In this document: positions 47,736 to 59,762 of the stretch, in pieces
Position numbering within the stretch: the first letter of the stretch is position 1
Layout: each line of letters begins with the position of its first letter
Notes under the pieces: generated by a model
Seen by the model: only the letters and a program-made list of their open reading frames with translations
What the model was told of the DNA's origin: nothing
The model's database searches: none
Position numbers and translations under genes: made by a program
Assembly (NCBI RefSeq): GCF_025024155.1
Contig: NW_026251758.1
Location: 124,001-188,000, forward strand
From: Gamsiella multidivaricata
Taxonomy: Eukaryota > Mortierellomycota > Mortierellomycetes > Mortierellales > Mortierellaceae
Reading direction: 5' to 3'
Length of the DNA: 64,000 bases

Positions 47736-49481
47736 GTCCTGTAACCTTTGTGGAAATGAGATATCCTTTTTTATTTTGAATTGTTCCAACCGCCTTGGCT
47801 TGCAAGCAGGTGCTGAGTCATCTCCTGCCTGCGAGTTCAGCCCGACAAAATGTGCGTATATATGTAAATAGACTAGACTGCATCTGGACAAACGCTCAGC
47901 CCTAGAATACCTGTCTAAAGATGTCGCAATGGCTGTGCAGGCTGAGCTTTGCAATGCTTCCTCGATAAATCCTTCCGCAACGGGTCAATATCTTTTGCGC
48001 CCCGGCGATGAAAAAGCTGCTTCGTTGGATGCATTGCTCAGATACGGCAAACGGTGCATCTCCGTGGAGCAAACAGACAAAAAAGAAGCGACTTTTCGTC
48101 CTGCGAAGACGGATAACTGTTGGCCCCAGCCTAGAAAAGGGGCGCAGACGTGGTCGTCATGTGCCAGCATCTTTGTCTTTTGGCACAAAGGTCTTCTTAT
48201 TTTTAGCCAATGACTGACCCCTTTTCCCTTTGGGCAGGACAAGGATTGAGGGGATCTCGGCCTTGTCTGTTTATCTATAGACGCGCTTAACTCTGTAAAG
48301 GAAGAGGCGTCCTCCCCAGATAAGAAAAAGTTTATGCCTGGCAGTGAGTGGTCTGCAGGGGTTTCTGTTAAAAAAGAGGGATTGGAAGAGAAACGCCCAG
48401 ACCATGTCCACTATTACTCTTTTTGACGATCCCGCGTACAATGTCTGTGTCATTGCTGTTGTCGTTGTCAAGGTCCACTGTATGTTGTTTCATTCTGCAA
48501 AAGACTCCTCCTGGGCACATTGGATGGGGCTGATGCAGAGTAAGCGTGAGCATCTGTGGTAGACGACCACCAAAGTTGCCCCCAAGATGTCGAGGGCGTT
48601 AGATCACTGGACGCATTGGAGAGACAAAACGATCTTGATAAGGCAAGAGATGGGGGCGGGGGTGAACACAACAACACACGGCAACATTCACACGGCCATC
48701 TCCTCGACTTCTTCCTTTGTTTGTGTTTTCTTATATCTCTGTTTTCTGCTTCTTTGCATTTCATTGCTCACCTCGCCGTAGCAGAACCCTAAACATCCTC
48801 ATCCTTATTGCCTGTTCACTCTCCCTTTCCTCCACCTCCTCTACACTTCCTCTACACTTCCTCTACACTTCCTCTACATCTCCTGTGCTTCTCTTCTCTT
48901 CCCTTTGACCTGCCTCCCCCCCCTTTCCAATCACACCCTCACGCCTGCGTCTTGCAGACCTCTATCCATCCTCACAACGTGGCCATCCTCACTTCTCTGC
49001 TCATACATCATCGCGTCTTCCTTGTAACACCTAATTTTCGCTGTTTGACCATCTGCCATCCTATAAGCATATTGGTCTTATTGGTACTCCTTCCGCCATA
49101 CCATTAAGCTTCTCTGGCTCTGAAGGAAACCGTCGTCCGGTCTCTTTCTTTGTCACCCATTTCCCTGCTGTTTTTACACATATCTCTCTCCCGCGCTCCA
49201 TACCTTACTCTTCCGGTTCATCCCCCCATATCATCCTACGCCATCTCCTCTCTTAATTGCTTAAACCTTGACTTTCCATATTGCTCACCGCTCGTTCATC
49301 CGCCTGGATGGGCCTTTGTTTTTTATTGTATTAATTAAATACGCGCCCGCATCCTCGTCCCTTTCATTCCTCTGACCTCTTCCTTCCTACTTCTCACATA
49401 TCTCCGTCCTCCCTTTCGGCAGCGATTCTTGCTGCGCGTCCCACTTCTTTGCTCTACGACCCAGGAGAGAGTCCACACATC
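47736..49481. other. Long intergenic region
   Basis: No gene found; frames here are short and without features. A 12-bp tandem repeat (ACTTCCTCTAC) lies at about 48838-48885, and the right half is strongly pyrimidine-rich up to the kelch gene. Confidence 0.5.
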
Positions 49482-51764
49482 ATGCTCCAACGTCTCTTTC
49501 TATCCATCATCCTCCTCACCTATCTCCTACTTTCCACTGACCGACACAGCCTTTTTGTACAGGGGCAGCCTCAGCCATGCGGCGGTATGGCCTTCGCACG
49601 AGTCGGCAACTCATTCTACATTCAGGGCGGTGCTACCGTGGGGGACAACTTGCTCGCACCATTCTGGGCCCTCAATCTCACGACATCGTGGGCCACCAGC
49701 AAACCAGACTGGACTTCCCTTCCTCTAGGCCCCACCAATGCCTACCACTCTGCCGGCTACTCTGCTGACAACAAGAGCTTCATAACCTTCGGTCGAGACA
49801 CCGGTGCAGCTCCGCAGGTCGTTCCGCAATCCTGGGTCAACATTTACGACATCCCTTCAGGCTCTTGGTCGTTCAACACGAACCCTCCAAACATGGCCGA
49901 CAATTCTCGGAGAGATTTCTTTGCTGTGACCAACCCTGGCGCCAACAAAATCTATATTCTCGGTGGCGATGCAGGCACATCGGGTGCAGTCTTCACCAAC
50001 TCATTCGATACTTTTGACCCGACTACGAGGACACTGAGCGAAATCACGACACCGGCTCCTGGGCCGCAGTACATCACAACCTATGCTGCCGTGTGGGTAA
50101 AAAAACTGCAGGCGATGGTAGTGATTGGGGGCTCAATGCAGAACAGCTCAATTCAGGGCCTATATCTCTATAATCCTTCCACTGGCGCATGGACCACCCA
50201 GGTAGGAGATGTCACTCCAATTCTTAAACGCATTTGGCTATTACATTCAGTAATGAAGGCAGGAGATGAATTGGGTTATAAACTAAGATTACCAATATTA
50301 TAAAAAAAAAAAAAAAAAAATAGGCTACTACGGGGTCTTTCGACTATAATCGACGTTCACATTGCGCCGCAAGCAGTAAGTCGTTGTCTTTGCATTGCTG
50401 TTCAGAGTGTCTGTAGAATTTGCGTTATGAATGGTACAGAAACGTTCATGCTCATATTGTTCATTATGCTCACTATGCACGCACTCTTAGACGATGATGG
50501 GTCACTGGTAGCAGTATTCGGAGGGTTCATCAGCCAGCAAAGCACTGGAGATCCCAATGTCTACATTTTGGACACGACAACATGGACATGGACGACAACA
50601 CCGTACTCTGGACCTGGACGAGGCAGTACAGCCTGCGTTCTTGTCGACGATACATTTATGATCTGGGGTGGATTTTTCACTTCGCCCAATACTGTTAATA
50701 GCGTCCCTTCGGCTGCGGACGCCCTTTTGTTGTACTCGGTGTCCAACAAGGCATTCACAACTACATACACCCCCTCTCCTGCTCTCACTGGAGGCAATAA
50801 CAACGGTACCAACAATCCAGGGTCGACTCCCCCTGGCGGAGGATCGAGTGGAGGGCTCTCCGCAGGAGCAATTGGTGGAATCGTAGCAGGTGTGATCGTT
50901 GTCTTAATTGCTTTGGTGGCGGCATTTACGGTGTTCCAGCATCGCAAGAAGAAGAGCCGCGCGGCCAAGAAATATGGCGGCAACGTTGATGAATCCAATC
51001 AGGAGTCTCTGGGTGGCGCAATGACAGAGTACGACCAATCCTTCGCGCCTTCCTGCCGCCCTGGACCAACACCCACTGGGATTTCACACTCGCTCAGTGC
51101 CACGTCTGATGACGCTCATGATCCACGACATAGCGCTGATGGACAATCCAGCAGTGCCGGTTACTCCAACCCAGCAACGCCGACATCGCTTCAGTTCCTT
51201 CATACGGGCGAAAGTGCCGTGGGATCGGAGACCCCGTACAGCTCTGCAGCATTGGCATCAGGCTACAATGGTCGGCAGTCCTATCAAAGTGACCAGACTA
51301 CGACTGTCTACTATCCACCGCCGCCACCTGCGCTAATGTCCCAACAGCCAACGATACCAGAGGAGGGACCTTACATAAGCCCGTATATAGCAAGTAACGC
51401 GAGTATTAACCGTCGGTCGCAAGATCCCCAGACCCTGACAGATAGAGAGGGATACTACCCATTCAACAGCTTCCTGTCTCCATCCACGACTGCGGTTTCC
51501 CCATCGGGAGCGGACCAGTACCACGACAGTTATGGGATGGAGCATGCTTCTATGATGTCTTCGCAATCTGGATACACAGACGTCTCCTCGTCCCATCCGC
51601 ACAGCAACTATGTCTTTGACCCACGACTGTCCCCCGGCATGGCTCCTGCGTCAAAGCGACCTGTGAATGGACCCCAGGGCGGGCCTGGGTTTGGAACGGA
51701 GATGGAACGGCCTTCACTAGGTGCTCCGCAGGCGATCCTGCAGGATCCACTTCCTGACGTTTGA
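49482..51764 (+). CDS. Kelch-repeat single-pass membrane protein
   Basis: Three exons (49482-50201, 50324-50375, 50491-51764) give 681 aa. The start MLQRLFLSIILLTYLLLS is a signal peptide; an earlier in-frame ATG at 49449 would place charged residues before it. The ectodomain (residues about 30-380) is a kelch-type beta-propeller with repeated G-G and Y/W-x-W elements: FARVGNSFYIQGG, WVNIYDIPSGSWSF, KIYILGGDAGTSG, MVVIGGSMQNSS, YNPSTGAWTTQ, VAVFGGFISQQS, DTTTWTWTT, TFMIWGGFF. A Gly/Asn/Pro linker follows, then one membrane helix (AIGGIVAGVIVVLIALVAAF) with an RKKKSR stop-transfer. The cytoplasmic tail is Ser/Tyr/Pro-rich and includes YYPPPPPALM. Such proteins are probably surface or wall sensors; no ligand is known. 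Confidence 0.85.
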
Positions 51765-52822
51765 GGGCTGACTCTACTCCTTCCCAGTTAATGAAGGTAT
51801 ATAGCATGAAATTGAACGGCATACAATAATGATACGCGTACATTTAATTAAAAAAAAAAAAAGAAAAAAAAAAGCGTTAGAGCGTATATACAAGTATACA
51901 AGACACATTGGTAGTCTATAATACGTGGTTTCGTGGGTGTTGTGCCTAAAAAAGTCTGAGTGTGTGGGTTGAGTATATATTTGTACCACGTTCGAGTGGT
52001 TCTTGAAGCTCATTTACTATGGTGGAGATACTTTCATGGAATCGAATCGAATCGAATCGAGCAACCAATATAATTTTTCAATACGCCCGTTCAATTCTTC
52101 CCTCACCACTGCGATTAATATTCAAGAAAAGCGAAACAAGCGAATTAGTCAAAAAGCGGGCAGCATTCTAAAGTCTCTAGAATATATTATGACTTTGTCT
52201 CGTATTGCAGCCTCGTGAGGCATGGCCCCCAGTAGTGGCAGCAGTCGATTCGACGAGTAAGGTTGGCCCTCCGCTCGAAACAGTTGTTTTAATAATTGGA
52301 ATATTAAAAATTGCAGCTGCAGTGCAGGTTAGCAAAACAGACACAGAGTTCAGGTGGATAAAATTCGTCCGGGTAGAGCGCAATCGCACATCGATCATGA
52401 TTCCATAGGGCGTTCATTATTATACCCTGCGGTCATAGTCAGCATTTAGACATCTATAGTCTACCATTCATACATTCTGTATATACAGTGCGCAAACAGG
52501 TAGACGGGGTACATAGACAGACCAGAAAAGGTATATTTTTCATATCTCTCTCCTTCTTACGGTTTACACTCTTTGTCTCCCATCCCTCCTCCACTCTGAC
52601 CACCTTCCCTCCCGTCTTTCTTTTTTGCTACGAACAGAACTACCCCCCATCCTCATCCACCATCAATAAGCATCGTCTCCACCCTCCTTCCTTCCCCCCT
52701 CCCTTCCCATTTGATCATTCTTGATCCAGTCGTGCCTCTCACCTGTTCCTGAACCCACTTAATCCCTTCACACTCCACCTTATTCGACCCGACAAAAGCG
52801 GAAGCGGACGACACACACAACC
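51765..52822. other. Intergenic between kelch and receptor genes
   Basis: No gene seen. It holds A tracts near 51850-51872, four to five GAATC units at about 52037-52061, and a CT-rich leader over the last 250 bp before the receptor start. Confidence 0.5.
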
Positions 52823-54058
52823 ATGAAGATCCTCAGTCGCCCCTCGATGGGCCTGGTTGTCTCCATGGCAGCCTTGCTCACTGCTTCGATACAGCGAGTT
52901 GCAGCATTTGGACGAAGTAGGTGGAATCCCCCTCCTTTTTGGCTAGTGCCAATATTGGATTATACAATCGTTTTTTTTCTTATTATTTTTTTCTCTTCCC
53001 CTGAGTCCATCGCCCAATTGATTGTGCGACAGTTGTTTTACCTGAAGGAATGTAGACTATCATTCAACCCATCCCATCATATGCTCCGCCCCGCGCCTTT
53101 ACCCACACTTTTGGAATCTCATTCAGATGAGGTCCTTCAGGATGTGCACCATGGCAAACTGATTACGAAAAAATTTCCGAATCAGCAACTTGGACGTGTC
53201 AACAGCTCACCGACGTTTTTCTGACACGCATGCTTTTAGTGTACATGTTCATAAGAAGAAAGAAAAAAAGCTGTCAGTTTATTGGTTGCCTTACACCATT
53301 CCTGTATCCATTTTTTTTTTCTTCGCATACTTCCCTTGATTCCGTCTTTGATGGCTCTCTTTCTTTCCATGTAAATTGATCAGTTGCACAACAGTCTTGT
53401 TAGTCGCTTTATGGCTCACGGCGTTTGGGTCGGATTATACAAAACGCAATTTCAATGACAAAGACCGTGTCCAGCATGAATTTTTTTTTTTTGCTTCTTG
53501 GGCAGGGGAACATTGTCTGGCAGCATTGGGGACACAAGGATGGAGAGCAATTCTGCGAAGGGAACACCAAACAGACCACAAAAAGGGACTAGTGTTGAAA
53601 TAAGGTTTAATAGCTGATGTTTATCTTCGAAAGTGCGCTCATATTTTTCTTTGCGGACATGGCTTTTCATATGGGATTCATTATCGGGGAATGGTCTGTT
53701 TATTATAGTCTCCAAAGAACATTGACCACGGTCCCGGCCCTTTGTGTTTTCTGGAGAGTGGAGCGCAAGGAACTGTAAATCGATAGGAGTGGTGTGTGTG
53801 TGTATGTGAGAGGTTAACGGTCAGGCACCACCTGACAAATCAAGTAGCTTTTCTCAAACCAGCCATACGATTAAACCCATATTTTGTCCTTTCTGGATTG
53901 TCACTCGCTTCCGCCTGGAGACATTCCCGTCTGTCTCCATTTGGATCGAAGTCAATCCACTTTGTTGTCTGTATGCACCCCAAATTTATCAACTCATCCG
54001 ATCGCCAGTGCGGCCCTCATCCCCTCCGTCCTATTTGTATCCATTCGAGATGCAGCTG

Positions 54059-54093
<35 letters not shown>

Positions 54094-56924
54094 GGCCAGT
54101 ACGGGGTCATCAGCTAGAGGCTGTTTAATTTCCATCCACTCAACTGCTACTCTACTCTCCCTTGTGTTCACTCCCGGTTTTCTGTGCAACGCTGCACAGT
54201 TCTGCCAGGAGGAAGACCCGCACTTCGGAGAATGACCCTTCGTGTGTATGTGTGTTTCTTTACGCGAGCGGCATTGCTTGCTGCGACAGGGGCTCACACA
54301 TTATCTTGAATGCACCTGTGGCTGCTGGTCTCCTGCCCAGGGTACCACTAATGTTTGCGCGATTGATGGTCTCTAGGATGGGAAGCTCTCTCATTTCCTG
54401 TCTTGGCGTGAGTGAGTGGGTGGGTGAGTGGGTGGATGAGTGAGTAGGCCAATCCGCGTTCGATTTTTTTACCCTACTTTCTCCATTTCTATTTTTATTA
54501 TTATCCACCACGTTTCTACTCAAAATATTTTATTCCTCCAGTCGGCCCCCTCTTATTGGGCAAACACAGCCGTGGACATTCAATTACGAGATGAGTCCCG
54601 CTATTTCTCGCGCGCGCTGTGTCTGACTATGAACTCTTCCCTTCTTTCTCCGTTTGCGCCTTTTCTCTTAGTGGTGGACTATAACGGAACTGTTTGTAAT
54701 GTAAGTAACAGATTCTTTGCTTTTTCAGCACACAATTGCAGGAGCAAATTGAACGCTTTGCTAACCTAACTTGCTCCACATCCAGGGTTATATCGACTAC
54801 AAAGTCTGGCTGCCAGACGGCGCCACAATCGACCTAGTCGAGGCAGGTTTGATCCAGCAGGGTATCCAGCAGGTCGGCGGCCTGGTCGAGCCATGCAAGT
54901 CTACGTTTATGTCCTACACATGCTCTGTGGCCTATCCACGGCCGGTCATCACCGGACAGAGTAAGTGTCTGCGTCCGTTTGTTGTACTTCTCCCTGGGCT
55001 TTCATTTTTTACAAACTCAAGAGTACCTCGCGCAGCAGACGTGGCTCTCAAGGCTACTTCTCTCGAACTGCGACGACTTACATCATGCTGGACCTGGACC
55101 TCTAGTCTAGCCTTACTTTTCACGAGAATTTCTCACAATGAGAGCTACAAAGCCACAGAGCCCAGAACGTGGCGGATGTCTGGATTCATTTGTAGGATGG
55201 CCAACTAACCTGCGAACCGCCAATGTATCTTTACTCTTGTGCGATTTAATCCTATAGCCAACAGCTACAATGTCCTATTCGCATGTCAGTCGACCTGTCA
55301 GGCGGTCCAGCAGACCTGCAAGGCCGATCTCACTTTTTTAAACATGACCCAGATCCTCCCTGACTGCAAGACAGCCATCCCAGGCACAGAGCAGTATCCT
55401 AACGGACCCTTCCCCTATCAGCTCGATGGCTCTTGCAATACTATTCCATGTAAGTTTACAAAGCACCTGATTGCTCCAAGAGAGTGTTTTTTTTTTTTTT
55501 TTTTTTTTTGTTTTTTTTTGTTTACCGGTAATGGTTCCCAGATGTATTAAGACGAGATACCATTGAAATGGTTTGAAATTACCTTCCTAGTCCAGAGCTC
55601 AAACACAACATGCGCGAGCCCGATAACCGAGTGCCCATCGCCGTTCGTTCCAGACTTGGTCTTTCATTCGACGAACGGTCAGCAGAACACGGACGATGCC
55701 TTCTGCGGATGTGGATGCTGCCTTCCCTGCCCTCAAACGAACTCGTTCTACAAGCCGGGCATCATTGACCGGGGATTCTTTATCACCGATATCCTCAAGG
55801 GTGTCTCTGCAGGCCTGGCCCTGGTCCTCGCGCTTTCTTATGTGGTGCTTCCAGATAAGCTCCAGCATCCCTCGAACCTGATCCTCTTTGCTGCGATTGC
55901 GACGGTGCTCTTCTCGGCGGCAGTCGCACCCTCGTACGGAAACCCCAAGAGGATCCAGTGTGCGGCCAATGGGGTGACGACGGCGACGTCGTACAATAAC
56001 ACGCTGTGCACGATCCAGGGCGCGTGGCTGTTGTTTGGAGCGATCGCGACGACGGCGTGGTTGTCGATCGTGATCGTGAACCTGCATTTGCACACCGTGT
56101 GGAACTCGAACTGGTTGGCGAAGAGGGCCTGGTTGTCGCATGTGGTCGGATGGCTCATCCCTGCGGCCTTTGCAGCCATCGCCGTTGTCACAAAGTCGAT
56201 CGGATGGAATAACTCGAATATGTAGGTTTGGCAGGAAGGATGATAGGATCCTACTCGTGGTGCGGACACTAGAGGTCTAGGATTCTGCTCGCATACTAAT
56301 CGCATCCTCTTCTTTATTTTCCTTGTTTTCATTTTTCAACGCTACTATAGGTGCATGGCTACCCAGGATACCTCAAACGCGTTGTTGTTCATCCCTCTGG
56401 GAGTGATCATGGTCCCTGCGACGCTCTTGCACATCGCCACGTTCGCACACATCATCAAGGTCACTCTGCAGGCAGAGAACTCCGAGACCGTCTCACACTC
56501 GACCTTGTCCTCCGGTCGCGCCGCCCGTATCTCTCACCGTCGTCACGTCATGAACGCGATCCGGATCCAGTGGCGCGCTGCTGTCCTGGCCCTGATCGTC
56601 TCGAGCTCCGTTCTTCTCTACTGGGCATTCTACCTGGTCGAGGGCGCCAAAACAGACATGTCCTGGATGAGCACCTGGCAACTGTGCATCTTCACGGGAG
56701 GAACCCAGGAGGAATGTGGAAGCCGGTTCGCGACTGGATACGTCCCCGATTTCATCTTTATGATGGTTACAGAGGGATTGGTCAGCACGACGGGACTGTG
56801 GATCTTTTTGCTGTTCTTCAAGCAGTCGTTGATGATGGAGTGGAAGGAGTACGTGAGCGGATGGGTCTGCTGCGGAGGACGACGGAGTCGAAGGAAAGAG
56901 GAGGATCAGTTCTATGTGATCTAA
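52823..56924 (+). CDS. Frizzled/smoothened-like 7-TM receptor
   Basis: Class F GPCR-like protein. Seven exons (52823-52920, 54542-54618, 54672-54700, 54786-54960, 55258-55449, 55591-56221, 56351-56924) give 591 aa. Exon 1 encodes a signal peptide (LVVSMAALLTASIQRVAAFG). The ectodomain (about residues 33-240) is Cys-rich: YNGTVCNGYIDYKVWL, EPCKSTFMSYTCSVAYPRP, FACQSTCQAVQQTCKADL, CGCGCCLPCPQTN. This is the frizzled-type cysteine-rich pattern. Seven membrane segments follow, including GVSAGLALVLALSYVVLP, NLILFAAIATVLFSAAVA, GAWLLFGAIATTAWLSIVIV, LLFIPLGVIMVPATLLHIA and VTEGLVSTTGLWIFLLFF. The tail is short and basic (CCGGRRSRRKEEDQFYVI). Fungi lack Wnt, so the ligand is unknown. The splice model around exons 2-3 was chosen for frame (a 53-bp intron removes a TGA). 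Confidence 0.85.
54060..54092. repeat. G33 homopolymer in intron 1
   Basis: Thirty-three consecutive G within the 1,621-bp first intron of the frizzled-like gene; on the transcript this could form a G-quadruplex. Confidence 0.9.
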
Positions 56925-56975
56925 AGGACCGCACGCGACTTTTCTCTCTCCTTCTTTCTCTGGTTGTAGGAACGC

Positions 56976-57007
<32 letters not shown>

Positions 57008-57843
57008 GTTTTATTTATTTTAATGGATTATCTGCCTACATTACGCACCACTCTCTTTGCTTTCGACGCTCGGGTTTCTTTTTTTTTTTTTTCGTTCTTT
57101 GTTATTGTTATTGCGCGAAAGTAGGAAGAGTATATATTTATACTATACATGACATGATATCCCCCACCATCCACCCCCCCATTCAAACATTTACCTAACT
57201 ATATACACATACACATACACACACATATACACACACTATAATAAACGTTCGTTATTGGAGTTTGATCCTGTTGGGGCATTATATTTTGCATACGCGATCT
57301 GGATAGCATTTTGTATCCTAGACTGTCCAGTACAAGGAAAGTATTTTGGAATTGCATACAAAAAGGCTATGGAGGTACTCTGTTCTGGGTACCCTCCTCC
57401 CTCCCTCCCTCCCTCCCTCCCTCCCTCCCTCCCTCCTTCCCTCCCGCATGGCGCGCGAAATTGAAAATTGTTATCGTGCATATTCATCCAATCTTGCTGG
57501 CACATAAAAAAAAAAATTAATGAAGTGCCACAGAATATGGAGGAGCCAGGAGTTTAGAATGAAGAACGAGAGCCTCAACGGGAAGGGAGGGAGGCGAGAT
57601 TGTGTCTCATATCATGCAATGATCTTCTCATTTTGCTGCTGCTGCCTTTAAAAAAGTGGCATATTAATATTATTCATTTTATTGCTGTTGCTGTTGCTGT
57701 TGCTGTTTGTTATTGTTGGTATATGTAAATGAATGATGGTGAAGAATATCTAAATCAAGATGGAGATGAAGATGGAGATGAAGATGGAGATGAAGATGGA
57801 AATGATAAGGATGTTGAAAACGGATGCTGAAAGTGAACGACGT
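56925..57843. other. Convergent 3' region with simple repeats
   Basis: Contains T30 at 56977-57006, CA/TA repeats near 57200-57235, (CCCT)n at about 57402-57440, GTTGCT units near 57686-57706 and GATGGA/GATGAA units at 57758-57800. No gene seen. Confidence 0.6.
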
Positions 57844-59762
57844 CTACTTGGAGATATCTGCGCGACTGGTAATGGTACTACAGTCCCCAGTCTCCCTCTC
57901 GATTTGATCTGTGCCCGTCAACTGTGGTGGGACACCCACCAGATCAGCATTCAGGGCCAAGGACTCCACAACCGCGCGTCCTTCCTCCTCCTCCTCCTTC
58001 TCCTCCTTCTCCTTCTTGCCCTCTTTCTCCTTCTTCTCCTCCTTCTCTTCTTTTTTCTCCATCACCGATGCCTCCTCCAAATCCCTTAATTCCTCACCTT
58101 CAGGCTTTCCAGCCGCTGGTGACCGATGCCCAGGTCTGTCCCAGGGCAGGGTCGCCAGGCTCAAGAGGAACGCAAAGACACCAAAGGCCACGACTCCGAA
58201 CAAGGAGTTCTTGAATCCCTTCATCAGTTGTGGGCCACCACGGACGGATGATCCGTCGGCCCCGCCGCCTTGTTGTCCGTTCGTCGAGATAGAGATGACG
58301 TTCAGGATCGCGATACCGAAGGGTGCGCCGAGCTGTAGACCGGTGTTATAGATCGCACCAACCAGACCCTGGTCCTGGTTGGGGGCGTCGCGCACGGCGA
58401 TCAATTGGATAGGGAGGAGACTGAAGGCCATACCGATGATATGGACGATCAGAGCAGGGAAGGGCAGACGCCAGTACGAGACGTCCTCGGTGACGAAGGC
58501 GAACATTAGCGCGGCTGCGCAGCGCAGGATGAAGCCGACGAGAATCAGGGGCTTGAGCCGCAGACGCGGGATCGTCCTGCCAAGGATGGGGAAAACAACG
58601 ATGGCGAGCAAGGCGTGGACGATGAACCCGACGGCGGTCTTGATGGCGGACCAGCCGTAGACTTCCTGGAAGATCATGTTCGCATAAAAGATAAATCCCT
58701 GGATCATCCCCATCTGGATAAAGGCCAGGACAACCGAGGTAGCAAAGAGACTTGATTCCCAGATTCGAAAGGGCATGATCGGATTAACGACCCTGGTCTC
58801 GACCCAGAGGAAGGCACCGATGAGCAACAGTCCGGCAATTAGCATCGGCAATGTCTTGGGACTCGCCCATCCATCCTCGTTGCCCATCGTGATATAGTAC
58901 ACGATCCCAGTGACTCCCAAGACCGACGTGATCGAGCCCAAGAAATCGACGTGGGCCTCCTTGCGGGGCACGACCGGGATGACCAAGAAGGCCATGAGCA
59001 GCAGCACAAACGCCGCGATGGACGAGACCCGGAAGATCCACTCCCATCCAATGCTCGCGATCAACCCTCCAGCCATCAGGACCCCAACCACGGCACCCAG
59101 GCCACCAAAGGCCGCAAAGACCGAGAACGCCTTGGCGCGTTCAGGACCGGCAGGATAGTTAGTCGCGATGAGTGCCATAGCCGTCGGGACAGTCGCGGCA
59201 GCACCAATGCCCTGGAGGGCACGGGCGATGACGAACATGATGGGGGAAGTAGCGAAGGAGACGACGAGGGCCCAGGTCGCGAACCAGAAGAGTCCGAAGA
59301 GGAACATGGGTCGGTGACCGTATAGATCTCCCATACGGCCAGAGAAGAGGAGGAGGCCTGCAAAGGCGATGGTGTAGGCGTTTAGGATCCAGGGCATGAG
59401 TGCTACTGAGAACTTGAGGTGATCTGCGATTGGGATAATCGCGATAGAAACAGAGGCGCCATTGACTATTAAGTAATGGACATTGCATGAAAGGATCGTT
59501 AGTGTTCCAAAATACATACCAACAAAAAAAAAAAATAATGTTCAGAAGATCGTGAGCGCCGATGGGACCTACCGACATCCAAGAACTGGGCCGTGGAGAC
59601 GACGTAGAGCATAATTGGGCGCAGCCTCTTGCGCAGCGCATCAATGTCCCTCTCGTTCTTGGGCGCTGCAGTCAACTGGGAGTCCATGTCGGTCTCTACA
59701 TTGGCAGCGGTATTCGAGTGGGGCGCCGAGGGATCCTTGGTTTCCTGGTCTGGTCGTGCCAT
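57844..59762 (-). CDS. DHA2-type MFS transporter, copy A
   Basis: Proton-coupled drug/metabolite exporter of the major facilitator superfamily, in the plasma or vacuolar membrane. Two exons (59762-59573 and 59465-57844) give 603 aa. After a hydrophilic N-terminus (MARPDQETKDPSAPHS), TM1 spans the splice junction (YVVSTAQFLDVVNGASVSIA). The D-V-V-N-G-A-S motif and the loop SGRMGDLYGHRPMF (motif A) are those of DHA2 multidrug transporters. Later signatures are ARALQGIGAAATVPTAMAL, GGLGAVVGVLMAGGLI (motif C region), NMIFQEVYGWSAIKT and DQGLVGAIYNTGLQLGAPFG. The C-terminal tail is an unusual Glu/Lys-rich run (KEEKEEKKEKEGKKEKEE) encoded by a CTC/CTT microsatellite. Substrate unknown. Copy B lies 2.06 kb away in tandem. 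Confidence 0.9.
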
